Origin: Roseivivax halotolerans
GTDB lineage: Bacteria; Pseudomonadota; Alphaproteobacteria; Rhodobacterales; Rhodobacteraceae
NCBI RefSeq assembly: GCF_900115815.1
Contig: NZ_FOXV01000007.1
Location: 163,249-227,248, forward strand
Reading direction: 5' to 3'
Length of the DNA: 64,000 nucleotides
Under the pieces are notes generated by a model. The model was not told the origin of the DNA. It was given only the letters and a program-made list of their open reading frames with translations, and did no database searches. Numbering within the stretch: the first letter of the stretch is position 1; every line of letters starts with the position of its first letter. This document shows, one piece after another, positions 1 to 7,649 of this stretch. A program made the position numbers and the translations under genes.

Positions 1-545
1 TTGGCGACGGGCTCGAGGACGACGCCGCTCCGACGCGCCTCGTTGCCGCGCATTGTCCCGAGACGCTGATCGCGGCCTCCTGCTCCAAGAATTTCGGCAT
101 CTACCGGGAGCGGACGGGCTGTCTGATGGCCATCGCCCACGAAGAAGGCCGCCACAAGGTGAACCAGGGCACGCTGGCCTATCTCAACCGGCAGAACTTT
201 TCCTTCCCGCCCGATCACGGTGCGCGGCTGGTGCTGATGGTGCTGGGCGACGACGCGCTTCGCACCGATTGGGAGGCCGAGCTCGAGGACGTCCGCACCG
301 GCATGCTGCGCCTGCGCCAGCAACTCGCGGACGAGCTGCGCGAACGCTCCGGCTCGGACCGGTTCGGCTTTCTTGCACAGCATCGCGGCATGTTCTCGCG
401 GCTCGGCGTCGGACCCGACAAGGTCGAGGCGCTGCGGGAGAAACACGGGATCTACATGGTCGGCGACAGCCGCATGAACATCGCTGGCCTCAACGAGGAG
501 ACGGTGCCGAAGCTCGCCCGCGCGATCATCGACGTCGGCATTTGA
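1..545 (+). CDS. Aromatic-amino-acid aminotransferase, C-terminal part (5' end outside the window)
   Basis: The frame is open from base 3 and ends in TGA at 543-545, giving about 180 C-terminal residues of a class I/II (AspC/TyrB-type) aminotransferase. The PLP lysine lies in SCSKNFGIYRERTGCL, equivalent to the SxxKNFGLYxER motif around Lys258 of AspC. The substrate-carboxylate arginine is in GDSRMNIAGLN near the C-terminus. The family transfers amino groups between aspartate or aromatic amino acids and 2-oxoglutarate in the cytoplasm. Which substrate is preferred cannot be told from this half. The gene converges on rlmH, with two hairpins in the gap between them. Confidence 0.9.
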   Translation, partial: GDGLEDDAAPTRLVAAHCPETLIAASCSKNFGIYRERTGCLMAIAHEEGRHKVNQGTLAYLNRQNFSFPPDHGARLVLMVLGDDALRTDWEAELEDVRTGMLRLRQQLADELRERSGSDRFGFLAQHRGMFSRLGVGPDKVEALREKHGIYMVGDSRMNIAGLNEETVPKLARAIIDVGI

Positions 546-554
546 TCCGTCGGA

Positions 555-575
555 GCGGGCGGCAGGGCCGCCCGC
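555..575 (+). terminator. GC-rich hairpin after the aminotransferase gene
   Basis: A perfect 9-bp inverted repeat (GCGGGCGGC / GCCGCCCGC) with a 3-nt loop starts ten bases after the stop codon. It is a plausible factor-independent or stalling terminator, but no clear T-run follows. A smaller hairpin (CTCC, loop GGCG, GGAG) followed by TATTT lies at 621-636. Confidence 0.45.
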
Positions 576-670
576 GCAGCTCATGTCGTCCGGGGCCATA
601 GGCCCCGGTCTCCGGTTTGCCTCCGGCGGGAGTATTTATCGCCGGCTCATACATGAAGCGCGGACGCGAA

Positions 671-700
671 ACCCCCGCCGGCGTGAGGCGCGGCGGGGGT
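671..700. repeat. 10-bp perfect inverted repeat in the convergent intergenic gap
   Basis: ACCCCCGCCG at 671-680 and its exact reverse complement at 691-700 are separated by ten bases. It lies between two convergent genes, so it may act as a bidirectional terminator, although neither side has a strong T-run. Confidence 0.45.
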
Positions 701-788
701 GGTCATACATCCGTATGATCCGGCGCGGTCATCGGCGCTCCCGCCTGTACCGCGCGTCGACTTTGGCCGGGCCTGGTTAATTCAAGGT

Positions 789-1259
789 TTACGTGCGGTG
801 ATAGGGCGTTCCCGCCAGGATCGTGGCGGCGCGGTAGATCTGCTCGGCGAGCATCACGCGGGCCAGCATGTGCGGCCAGACCATCTCTCCGAGGCTGAGC
901 GTGGCGTCGGCGCTGTCGCGAAAGGCATGGTCGAGCCCGTCCGCGCCGCCAATGGCGAAGACGACATCCTGCCGGCCGGTATCGCGCCACTTGGCCAGAA
1001 GATCCGCGAATTGAGGGGAAGACAGGCGCGCGCCGCGTTCGTCGAGGCAGCACAGTAGAGCACCTTTGGGCAAGGCGGCGGAGAGAAGAGCGGCCTCCGA
1101 GGCTGCGCCGCCGCCTTTCTTGTCCTCGACCTCGGTCACGTTTACCGGACCGAGGCCGAGGCCCCGACCGGTCTTGCCCGCGCGGTCAAGGTAATCGTCA
1201 ACGAGCGTTTTCTCCGGCCCCTTTCGGAGCCGGCCGACCACGCAGAGATGCAGCCGCAC
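789..1259 (-). CDS. rlmH: 23S rRNA (pseudouridine-1915 N3)-methyltransferase RlmH
   Basis: The product is 156 aa, the normal length of this small SPOUT methyltransferase. The SAM-binding knot motif FAIGGADGL is at residues 101-109, and the family's C-terminal signature YRAATILAGTPYHR closes the protein. RlmH methylates pseudouridine 1915 in helix 69 of 23S rRNA on the assembled 70S ribosome. The start is GTG, lying directly against the TAG of rsfS with no gap, so the two genes are almost certainly co-transcribed and translationally coupled. The rsfS-rlmH pairing is common in bacteria and supports both calls. Confidence 0.95.
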   Translation of the reverse strand: MRLHLCVVGRLRKGPEKTLVDDYLDRAGKTGRGLGLGPVNVTEVEDKKGGGAASEAALLSAALPKGALLCCLDERGARLSSPQFADLLAKWRDTGRQDVVFAIGGADGLDHAFRDSADATLSLGEMVWPHMLARVMLAEQIYRAATILAGTPYHRT

Positions 1260-1673
1260 CTACTGGGCTTTGTGGGCCTGCGGCGCTGGCATCCACATCT
1301 TCTCGATCTGGTAGAACTCGCGCACTTCGGGACGGAAAACGTGAACGACCACGTCGCCCGCATCGATCAGAACCCAATCGCCGGTTTCCTTGCCCTCGGT
1401 CTTGGACATGATGCCGTAGGCTTGTTTGAGATCGTCCGCGACCTTTTCTGCGATCGCTCCGATCTGGCGTGACGACCGGCCCGAGCAGACCACCATGTAA
1501 TCGGCCATGGCGGATTTACCGCGCAGATCGATCTGCACAACGTCTTCGGCCTTCATGTCGTCGAGGGTGTTCCGGATCGCGGCAAGCGTCGTCTCGCTTG
1601 CGGGTTCGGAATGAGTCTGGCCCGTCATCGGGCCGCCGATGTCAGCGGCATAGGCCGCGGAAGCATTAGGCAC
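1260..1673 (-). CDS. rsfS: Ribosomal silencing factor RsfS
   Basis: RsfS (RsfA/DUF143, Iojap family) binds ribosomal protein uL14 on the 50S subunit and blocks subunit joining under slow growth. The core AEDVVQIDLRGKSAMADYMVVC followed by SGRSSRQ and the end segment DWVLIDAGDVVVHVF are typical. The listed start is a GTG preceded by GGAGG at 11 bases. An ATG 15 codons in, at 1628, gives MTGQTHSEP and is at least as likely, because the first 15 residues look non-conserved. It is the first gene of the rsfS-rlmH pair. Confidence 0.93.
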   Translation of the reverse strand: MPNASAAYAADIGGPMTGQTHSEPASETTLAAIRNTLDDMKAEDVVQIDLRGKSAMADYMVVCSGRSSRQIGAIAEKVADDLKQAYGIMSKTEGKETGDWVLIDAGDVVVHVFRPEVREFYQIEKMWMPAPQAHKAQ

Positions 1674-1773
1674 CAGGACAATGTCCTCCTCTGGATGGCG
1701 CGCAGGTTAACGCACCGCGCATGGCGTAAGTAAAGGATAGCATCGTGGGCATGAAATCTCAATGACACAGCCA

Positions 1774-4110
1774 TCATGCGCCGTAAGGAACCCACACGGT
1801 CTTGATCTCGGTCGCGGCATCGAGGAACGCGCGGGCGCCTGCCTCCGGTCCGAACCAGTCGCGGCTCTTGCCGTAATTGACCCAGCTGCGCTTCAGGTTG
1901 CCCGCCGCGCGGCGTTCGATTCCCGCAGAGAGATCCGCGCCGGAGAAGGACCAGACCGAGTCCACGTCCGCGTGATCGGCGAGTGTCTTCGCCAGATCCT
2001 CGTGCGGTCCGGTCAAAAGGTTCACGGCCCCTGCCGGGATGTCCGAGGTTTCGAGGAGCTGGGTCATTTCCTGCGCGATCAGCGGGAACGGCTCGGAGGC
2101 GACGAGTACCAGCCGGTTGCCCATCGCGAGCGCGGGCGCCATGACCGAGATCATTCCCAAGAGCGGCACCTCGTCCGGCAGGAGCGCGCCGATCACGCCG
2201 GTCGGTTCGCGGAGCGCCATCGCAAGGCCGCGCATGGGCACGGCGCGGGCCTCTCCTGCGAACTTGTCGGCCCAGGCCGCGGCATCGAAGAGACGCGATA
2301 TCGCCGTTTCGACTTCTTTCGCGCCGGACTTCCCGCCGGTCATCGCGTTGAGGCGCTGCGCCAGTTCGTCGCTACGGGCCGAGAGGTTCTCACCGAGATA
2401 GTAGAGCACCTGCGCGCGCGTATGGGCGGTGGCACCGGCCCAGCCTTTCGCGGCGCGTGCCGCCTCGACCGCGTTTCGCACATCCTTGCGGTTCGCGATC
2501 GGCGCCTGACCCAGGACCCGACCCTTGGCGTCGTAGACGACCTGCGCGTAGCCCCCATCGGGACGGGTCTGCTTGCCGCCGATATAGAGCTTGGCGGTGC
2601 GGTCCACGGCCTGCGGCTCCACGGCGTCGCCCTCGAACGGCTTGATGCGCTTCAGCGCCTTCGCGCTGCCGGCAGGCTTGGTGTAGGCCATGAGGCCCTC
2701 CGGGCCGCCCTCGCGGCCGAAGCCCGACTCGCGCATCCCGCCGAAGGGCGCGGCGGCATCGAACATGTTGGTGCCGTTGATCCAGACCACGCCCGAGACG
2801 AGTTGCGGCGCGATATCGAGCGCGACGTTGATGTTCTCGGACCAGACCGAAGCGGCTAGGCCGTACCGGGTGTTGTTGGCGAGTTCCACCGCCTCGGTGG
2901 GCGTGCGGAACGTGGTCGATACGAGAACGGGGCCGAAGATCTCTTCCTGCATGAGCGGCGAGGCGGGTGCGAGATCGCTGATGAGCGTCGGAGGATAGAA
3001 GCAGCCCTCGGGAACGGGCGCATCGGCCCGGTAGACATCGCCCTCGGCCCCATCGACCAGCGCGCGGATTCGCGAGAGCTGCTCGGGATGCACGATCGCG
3101 CCGACATCGATGGACTTGTCCAGCGGATCCCCGACACGCAGCTTGTCCATCCGGGCGCGCAGCTTCTGGTGGAAGCGCTCCGCGATGCTCTCCTGCACCA
3201 AAAGACGCGAGCCCGCGCAGCAGACCTGCCCGCCATTGAACCAGATCGCATCGACAAGTCCTTCGACTGCGCTGTCGAGATCGGCGTCGTCGAAGACGAT
3301 GTAGGGAGACTTCCCGCCAAGCTCGAGCGTCAGGGCCTTGCCACTGCCAGCCGTCGCCTCACGGATCTTGCGGCCGACCTCGGTGGAACCGGTGAACGCG
3401 ACCTTGTCGACCTCGGCGGAGACCAGCGCCGCGCCGGTTACGCCATCGCCCGTGACGATGTTGACGACGCCCTTCGGCAGCCCTGCCTGCCGGCAGATAT
3501 CGGCGAAGAGAAGCGCGGTGAGCGATGTCCACTCGGCGGGTTTCAGAACCACCGTATTGCCCATGGCAAGCGCGGGCGCGATCTTCCAGGACAGCATCAG
3601 GAGCGGGAAATTCCACGGCACGACCTGGCCGCAAACGCCGTGGGCGACGCGGCCCTGCATAGTGTCTTCCATGAGCTGCGCGCAGCCCGCGTGATGGTAG
3701 AAGTGCCGCTGGGCGAGGGGGATGTCGATATCGCGGCTTTCCCGGATGGGCTTGCCGTTATCGAGGCTCTCCAGCACGGCGAAGAGCCGCGAATGTTTCT
3801 GCAGAAGCCGGGCGATCGCGTAGAGATGCCGGGCGCGGCCCGGCCCGCCAAGCTTTTCCCACGGCCCTTGTGCCTTGCGCGCGGCGGCGACAGCCTTTTC
3901 GACGTCGCTTTCGCTGCCTTGCGTGATCTCGGCAAGCACCTCGCCTGTAGCGGGGTTCGTCGTCTCGAACGTCTCGCCGGGCTTCGTGAAGCTGCCGTCG
4001 ATGAAATGTCCGAACCGAGCGCCCTGGTCCGTGATCCAGGCCAAAGCGTCACCCGCGCCTTCGGGAGCAGTGCCGTAGTCCATTGTCTCGAAGATCTCTT
4101 TCACGCCCAT
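1774..4110 (-). CDS. Aldehyde dehydrogenase of the ALDH16 type (two ALDH-like domains)
   Basis: The product is 778 aa. Residues about 1-490 form a full NAD(P)-dependent aldehyde dehydrogenase: PWNF in the cofactor site, general-base Glu in LELGGKSP near 263, and catalytic Cys in GGQVCCAG near 297. Residues from about 500 form a second, degenerate ALDH-like domain without an obvious catalytic Cys. This layout defines family ALDH16; bacterial members keep the Cys and are active. The start is the ATG giving MGVKEIFETMDYG, behind GAGGAT. The gene lies 10 bp behind deoC, whose product releases acetaldehyde, so oxidising acetaldehyde to acetate is a sensible inferred role. Confidence 0.9.
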   Translation of the reverse strand: MGVKEIFETMDYGTAPEGAGDALAWITDQGARFGHFIDGSFTKPGETFETTNPATGEVLAEITQGSESDVEKAVAAARKAQGPWEKLGGPGRARHLYAIARLLQKHSRLFAVLESLDNGKPIRESRDIDIPLAQRHFYHHAGCAQLMEDTMQGRVAHGVCGQVVPWNFPLLMLSWKIAPALAMGNTVVLKPAEWTSLTALLFADICRQAGLPKGVVNIVTGDGVTGAALVSAEVDKVAFTGSTEVGRKIREATAGSGKALTLELGGKSPYIVFDDADLDSAVEGLVDAIWFNGGQVCCAGSRLLVQESIAERFHQKLRARMDKLRVGDPLDKSIDVGAIVHPEQLSRIRALVDGAEGDVYRADAPVPEGCFYPPTLISDLAPASPLMQEEIFGPVLVSTTFRTPTEAVELANNTRYGLAASVWSENINVALDIAPQLVSGVVWINGTNMFDAAAPFGGMRESGFGREGGPEGLMAYTKPAGSAKALKRIKPFEGDAVEPQAVDRTAKLYIGGKQTRPDGGYAQVVYDAKGRVLGQAPIANRKDVRNAVEAARAAKGWAGATAHTRAQVLYYLGENLSARSDELAQRLNAMTGGKSGAKEVETAISRLFDAAAWADKFAGEARAVPMRGLAMALREPTGVIGALLPDEVPLLGMISVMAPALAMGNRLVLVASEPFPLIAQEMTQLLETSDIPAGAVNLLTGPHEDLAKTLADHADVDSVWSFSGADLSAGIERRAAGNLKRSWVNYGKSRDWFGPEAGARAFLDAATEIKTVWVPYGA

Positions 4111-4120
4111 TCGGGAATCC

Positions 4121-5104
4121 TCACGCCGATGCGTGCCGCCAGGCCGCCGAATAGGCGCCGGTGACATGGTGTTCCAGTTGCCGCTCGATATCGCCCAGAA
4201 GGCTCGAGGCGCCGAAGCGGAAGAGATGCGGCGAGAGCCAGTCGTCGCCCAGTTCTTCCTTGATGAGAGCGAGATAGGTCAGCGCGTCCTTCGCCTTGGA
4301 GATGCCGCCCGCGGGCTTGTAACCGATCCGGACGCCCGTCGCGTCGTGAAAGTCGCGGATCGCGCGGATCATCACCAGGCTGACGGGCAGGGTGGCGTTG
4401 ACGCTTTCCTTGCCCGTCGAGGTCTTGATGAAATCGGCCCCCGCCATCATCGCAACGAGGCTTGCGCGGGCGACGTTCTGCAGCGTGCCAAGCTCGCCGG
4501 TCGCGAGGATCGCCTTCACATGTGCATCGCCGCAAGCCTCGCGGAAGGCGCGCATTTCGTCGTAAAGGGCCTGCCAATTGCCGGACAGGACATGGCGGCG
4601 CGAGATCACGATGTCGATCTCCTGCGCGCCGGCATTCACGCTTTCTCCGATCTCGGCGAGGCGCAGATGGAAGGGCGAGAGGCCCGCCGGAAAGCCCGTG
4701 GAGACGGCAGCGACGGGGATGCCCGAGCCTTCGAGGAAGGAAACGGCCGGCGCGACCATGTCGTGATAGACGCAGACCGCGCCGGTGGTCAGGCCTTCGA
4801 GCCCGAGCGCCTCGAGGATATCGGCGCGCACCGGCTGGCGCGCCTTGGCGCAGAGCCGCCGCACACGACCCTCCGTGTCATCGCCGGAGAGCGTGGTCAG
4901 GTCGATCATCGAAACCGCGCGGGCCAGCCAGGCGGCCTGGTGGTCCTTCTTCACGCTTCGGCGACCCGGCAGCGTCGCCGCACGCCGCTCGATCGCCGAG
5001 CGGTTCGCGGTCGCGCGCATGACCCAGTCGAGATCGAGCGCGAGCCCCGGATTTCGGGGCTCGACGGTCTGGGGCAGGTGCGTGGCGAGGCGTGTCTCGT
5101 GCAT
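4121..5104 (-). CDS. deoC: Deoxyribose-phosphate aldolase
   Basis: The product is 327 aa. DeoC splits 2-deoxyribose 5-phosphate into glyceraldehyde 3-phosphate and acetaldehyde in nucleoside catabolism. The Schiff-base lysine is in DFIKTSTGKESVN, the second active-site lysine in IGYKPAGGI, and the proton-relay aspartate region is EIDIVISRRHVL. The reading frame stays open further upstream, but the ATG for MHETRLATHLPQ is where family similarity begins. At about 330 residues it is longer than the E. coli enzyme, as usual in this lineage. It is the first gene of the deoC-ALDH16 pair and divergent from the hydroquinone reductase gene. Confidence 0.94.
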   Translation of the reverse strand: MHETRLATHLPQTVEPRNPGLALDLDWVMRATANRSAIERRAATLPGRRSVKKDHQAAWLARAVSMIDLTTLSGDDTEGRVRRLCAKARQPVRADILEALGLEGLTTGAVCVYHDMVAPAVSFLEGSGIPVAAVSTGFPAGLSPFHLRLAEIGESVNAGAQEIDIVISRRHVLSGNWQALYDEMRAFREACGDAHVKAILATGELGTLQNVARASLVAMMAGADFIKTSTGKESVNATLPVSLVMIRAIRDFHDATGVRIGYKPAGGISKAKDALTYLALIKEELGDDWLSPHLFRFGASSLLGDIERQLEHHVTGAYSAAWRHASA

Positions 5105-5311
5105 GGGAAAGCCGTCTTTCGGTAGATTAGCCGAACGGTCGCATGCGGAGCCTCCATGAGCAAGAAGTGCCGCGCCGTCACGCTGCTCCCCCCGGTATTG
5201 GATAACCCGAGCCATGGGGGCTGTGCGCTCGCGCAGGGAGGCTTTGCGCAGGTCGGCATGGACCTCTTCGGGCGTCGCCGTAGTTTTCCATCCAAAGCTC
5301 AGGAGGAAGAC

Positions 5312-6301
5312 ATGGGAAAGCTTGTCGACGGCGAATGGTTCGATCAGGGGCACGACACATCGAAGACGGGTGGTAAATTCGTCCGTTCGGAGACCGCGTT
5401 CCGCAACTGGATCACCGCAGATGGCAGCCCCGGGCCTTCGGGCGAGGGCGGCTTCAAGGCGGAAAGTGGCCGCTACCATCTATATGTCAGTTATGCCTGC
5501 CCCTGGGCGCATCGCGCGCTCGTCTTTCGCGCTCTGAAAGGTCTCGAAGATCATATCGGCGTCTCGGTCGTGCATCCCGACATGTTGTCCGACGGCTGGA
5601 CCTTCGATCAGGATTTCAACGAGGCGACTGGCGACCGGCTCTACGATCTGCCTTTTGCACGGGATATTTATCTCAAAGCGGACCCGAAGATGACGGGCCG
5701 CGTGACGGTTCCGATCCTGTGGGACAAGGAGCGCGAGACCGTCGTTTCCAACGAGTCAGCCGAGATCATCCGTATGTTCAATTCGGCCTTCGACGAGATC
5801 ACCGGGAACACGAACGATTATTGGCCGGAAGAGCTCCGTGACGCGATCGAGCCCGTGAATGCGCGGATCTACGATACGGTCAACAACGGTGTCTACAAGT
5901 CAGGCTTTGCCACGACGCAGGAGGCCTATGACGACGCCGTTCATCCGCTCTTCGAAAGCCTCGACTGGATCGAGGAGAGGCTTGGCGAGAACCGATACCT
6001 CATGGGCGATCGGATCACCGAGGCAGACTGGCGGCTTTTCACCACGCTCATTCGCTTCGACAAGGTTTATCACGGGCACTTCAAGTGCAATCGCAATCGG
6101 ATCGTCGATTATCCGCACATGTGGGGATATCTTCGCGAGCTGTATCAGTGGCCTGGCGTGGCGGAGACCGTGCATTTCGATCACATCGTGCGCCACTATC
6201 ACTACAGCCATGAATCGGTGAACCCGTATCGCATCATCCCGATCGGCCCCGCGCTCGATCTCATGGCGCCGCATGGTCGGGAGTCCCTCAAGGAAGCATG
6301 A
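5312..6301 (+). CDS. Glutathionyl-hydroquinone reductase (Xi-class glutathione transferase, YqjG/PcpF type)
   Basis: The product is 329 aa. These enzymes reduce glutathionyl-hydroquinones by a cysteine-dependent reaction that releases the quinol and GSSG. The nucleophile is the Cys of YVSYACPWAHRAL near residue 66, the hallmark CPWAHR motif. The long mid-section with YWPEELRDAIEPVNARIYDTVNNGVY and the helical C-terminal domain with the GHFKCN segment match the ECM4/YqjG group. A strong AGGAGG lies five bases before the ATG. The frame is open upstream to 5156, but that part looks non-coding. Physiological substrates are probably oxidised aromatics or quinones. Confidence 0.92.
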   Translation: MGKLVDGEWFDQGHDTSKTGGKFVRSETAFRNWITADGSPGPSGEGGFKAESGRYHLYVSYACPWAHRALVFRALKGLEDHIGVSVVHPDMLSDGWTFDQDFNEATGDRLYDLPFARDIYLKADPKMTGRVTVPILWDKERETVVSNESAEIIRMFNSAFDEITGNTNDYWPEELRDAIEPVNARIYDTVNNGVYKSGFATTQEAYDDAVHPLFESLDWIEERLGENRYLMGDRITEADWRLFTTLIRFDKVYHGHFKCNRNRIVDYPHMWGYLRELYQWPGVAETVHFDHIVRHYHYSHESVNPYRIIPIGPALDLMAPHGRESLKEA

Positions 6302-6343
6302 GCCGCTTTTGCCCCGCGGGATCGGGTGGTAGATGTCGCGGGA

Positions 6344-7534
6344 ATGATGAAGAGGACGCTCATGTTTCGTGCGATCGCCTGCACCGTAACCATTGCGGCT
6401 GGACCGGCCTTGGCTCAAACGCCTTGCGGCGGGCCGTTCGGGGGTTTCGTAGAAGCGCTTTCGGCCGAGGCAGTGGAGCGCGGGCAGAAGCCCGATACGG
6501 TCGACGCGTTTTTTGACGGGATCAGGCAAGACCAGTCGGTGCTCGATGCCGATCGCCGTCAGGGGATTTTCCAGGCACCATTCATCGACTTCTCGCGCCG
6601 GCTCATCAGCTCGGATCGTCTCGAACGCGGACGGTCGCTTGGGCGCGACTATGCCACGACGTTCGAGGCGATCGAGGCGGAATACGGTGTGCCGCGTGGC
6701 ATATTGCTCGCGTTCTGGGCCTTCGAGACGGATTACGGAAGCTTCCAAGGCGACTACAATACCGCGAACGCGCTGGTAACGCTCGCCCACGATTGCCGCC
6801 GCCCGGAGCTGTTCCGTCCCCAGGTCTTCGCCGCGCTTGAACTATTCGCGCAGGACGCGTTCGATCCAGATACCACGACCGGAGCCTGGGCGGGCGAGAT
6901 CGGCATGGTACAGATGCTGCCCGAGGACATTCTGACAAATGGTATAGACGCGGATGGTGACGGGCGCGTGTCGCTCAAGACCTCGCCGCGCGATGCATTG
7001 TTTTCGGGCGCTGCGATGCTGGCGGACCTCGGATGGCGGGCGGGCGAGCCGTGGCTCGAAGAGGTCGAGATGCCCACCGAGTTCGACTGGTATGAAACGG
7101 GCCTCGAGACCCGTAAGCCCGCGTCCGACTGGGCTGCGCTCGGCGTCACCGCGCGGGATGGCGAGATCGATGCGCCGGATCTTCCAGCGTCGATCCTCTT
7201 GCCGCAGGGCAAGGATGGCCCGGCCTTTCTCGCCTATCCGAACTTTCCGGTGCTTTTTGAGTGGAACCAGAGTTTCACCTACGTTTTGACGGCCGCCTAT
7301 TTCGCGACGCGCCTCGAAGGCGCTCAGATCTATGACGCCGGCAACCCCGAGCCGGGGCTGAACGGCGCGCAGATGGTCCGGCTGCAGGAGGCATTGCAGG
7401 CGCGCGGGTACGATGTGGGCGGCGCGGACGGAATCCTGGGCTCTGGCACACGCGCCGCGGTGCGCGATGTGCAGCGAGAGTTGGGTCTGCCAGCGGATGC
7501 CTGGCCGACCTCGGAGCTGTTGGAGCGGCTTTAA
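6344..7534 (+). CDS. Lytic murein transglycosylase, MltB-like, with peptidoglycan-binding domain
   Basis: A signal peptide ending GPALAQ is followed by an SLT_2/MltB-type domain (about residues 30-300) and a C-terminal PG_binding_1 domain (about 335-395: GAQMVRLQEALQARGYDVGG, IDG-like loop GILGSGT). The catalytic Glu is in FWAFETDYGSFQGDYN. The family cleaves the MurNAc-GlcNAc bond to 1,6-anhydro products in the periplasm. Several starts are possible: GTG 6326, ATG 6344/6347, or ATG 6362, the last having AAGAGG six bases upstream and still a full signal peptide. It has no lipobox, so it is probably soluble in the periplasm. Confidence 0.9.
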   Translation: MMKRTLMFRAIACTVTIAAGPALAQTPCGGPFGGFVEALSAEAVERGQKPDTVDAFFDGIRQDQSVLDADRRQGIFQAPFIDFSRRLISSDRLERGRSLGRDYATTFEAIEAEYGVPRGILLAFWAFETDYGSFQGDYNTANALVTLAHDCRRPELFRPQVFAALELFAQDAFDPDTTTGAWAGEIGMVQMLPEDILTNGIDADGDGRVSLKTSPRDALFSGAAMLADLGWRAGEPWLEEVEMPTEFDWYETGLETRKPASDWAALGVTARDGEIDAPDLPASILLPQGKDGPAFLAYPNFPVLFEWNQSFTYVLTAAYFATRLEGAQIYDAGNPEPGLNGAQMVRLQEALQARGYDVGGADGILGSGTRAAVRDVQRELGLPADAWPTSELLERL

Positions 7535-7649
7535 CCACGTTCCACGGACGCGATTTACGGAATTTCAGGCTGCACGCTATTTTGTAAGTAATCGACAGAT
7601 GCGCTTTCGGGTGACCACCTCAAGAAAGACAAAGCCGCGCTGAAAGCCC

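Noticed and set aside
5105..5311. Upstream extension of deoC or of the hydroquinone reductase
   Set aside because: Both frames stay open, but neither gives family-like sequence, and the chosen starts match the known N-termini.
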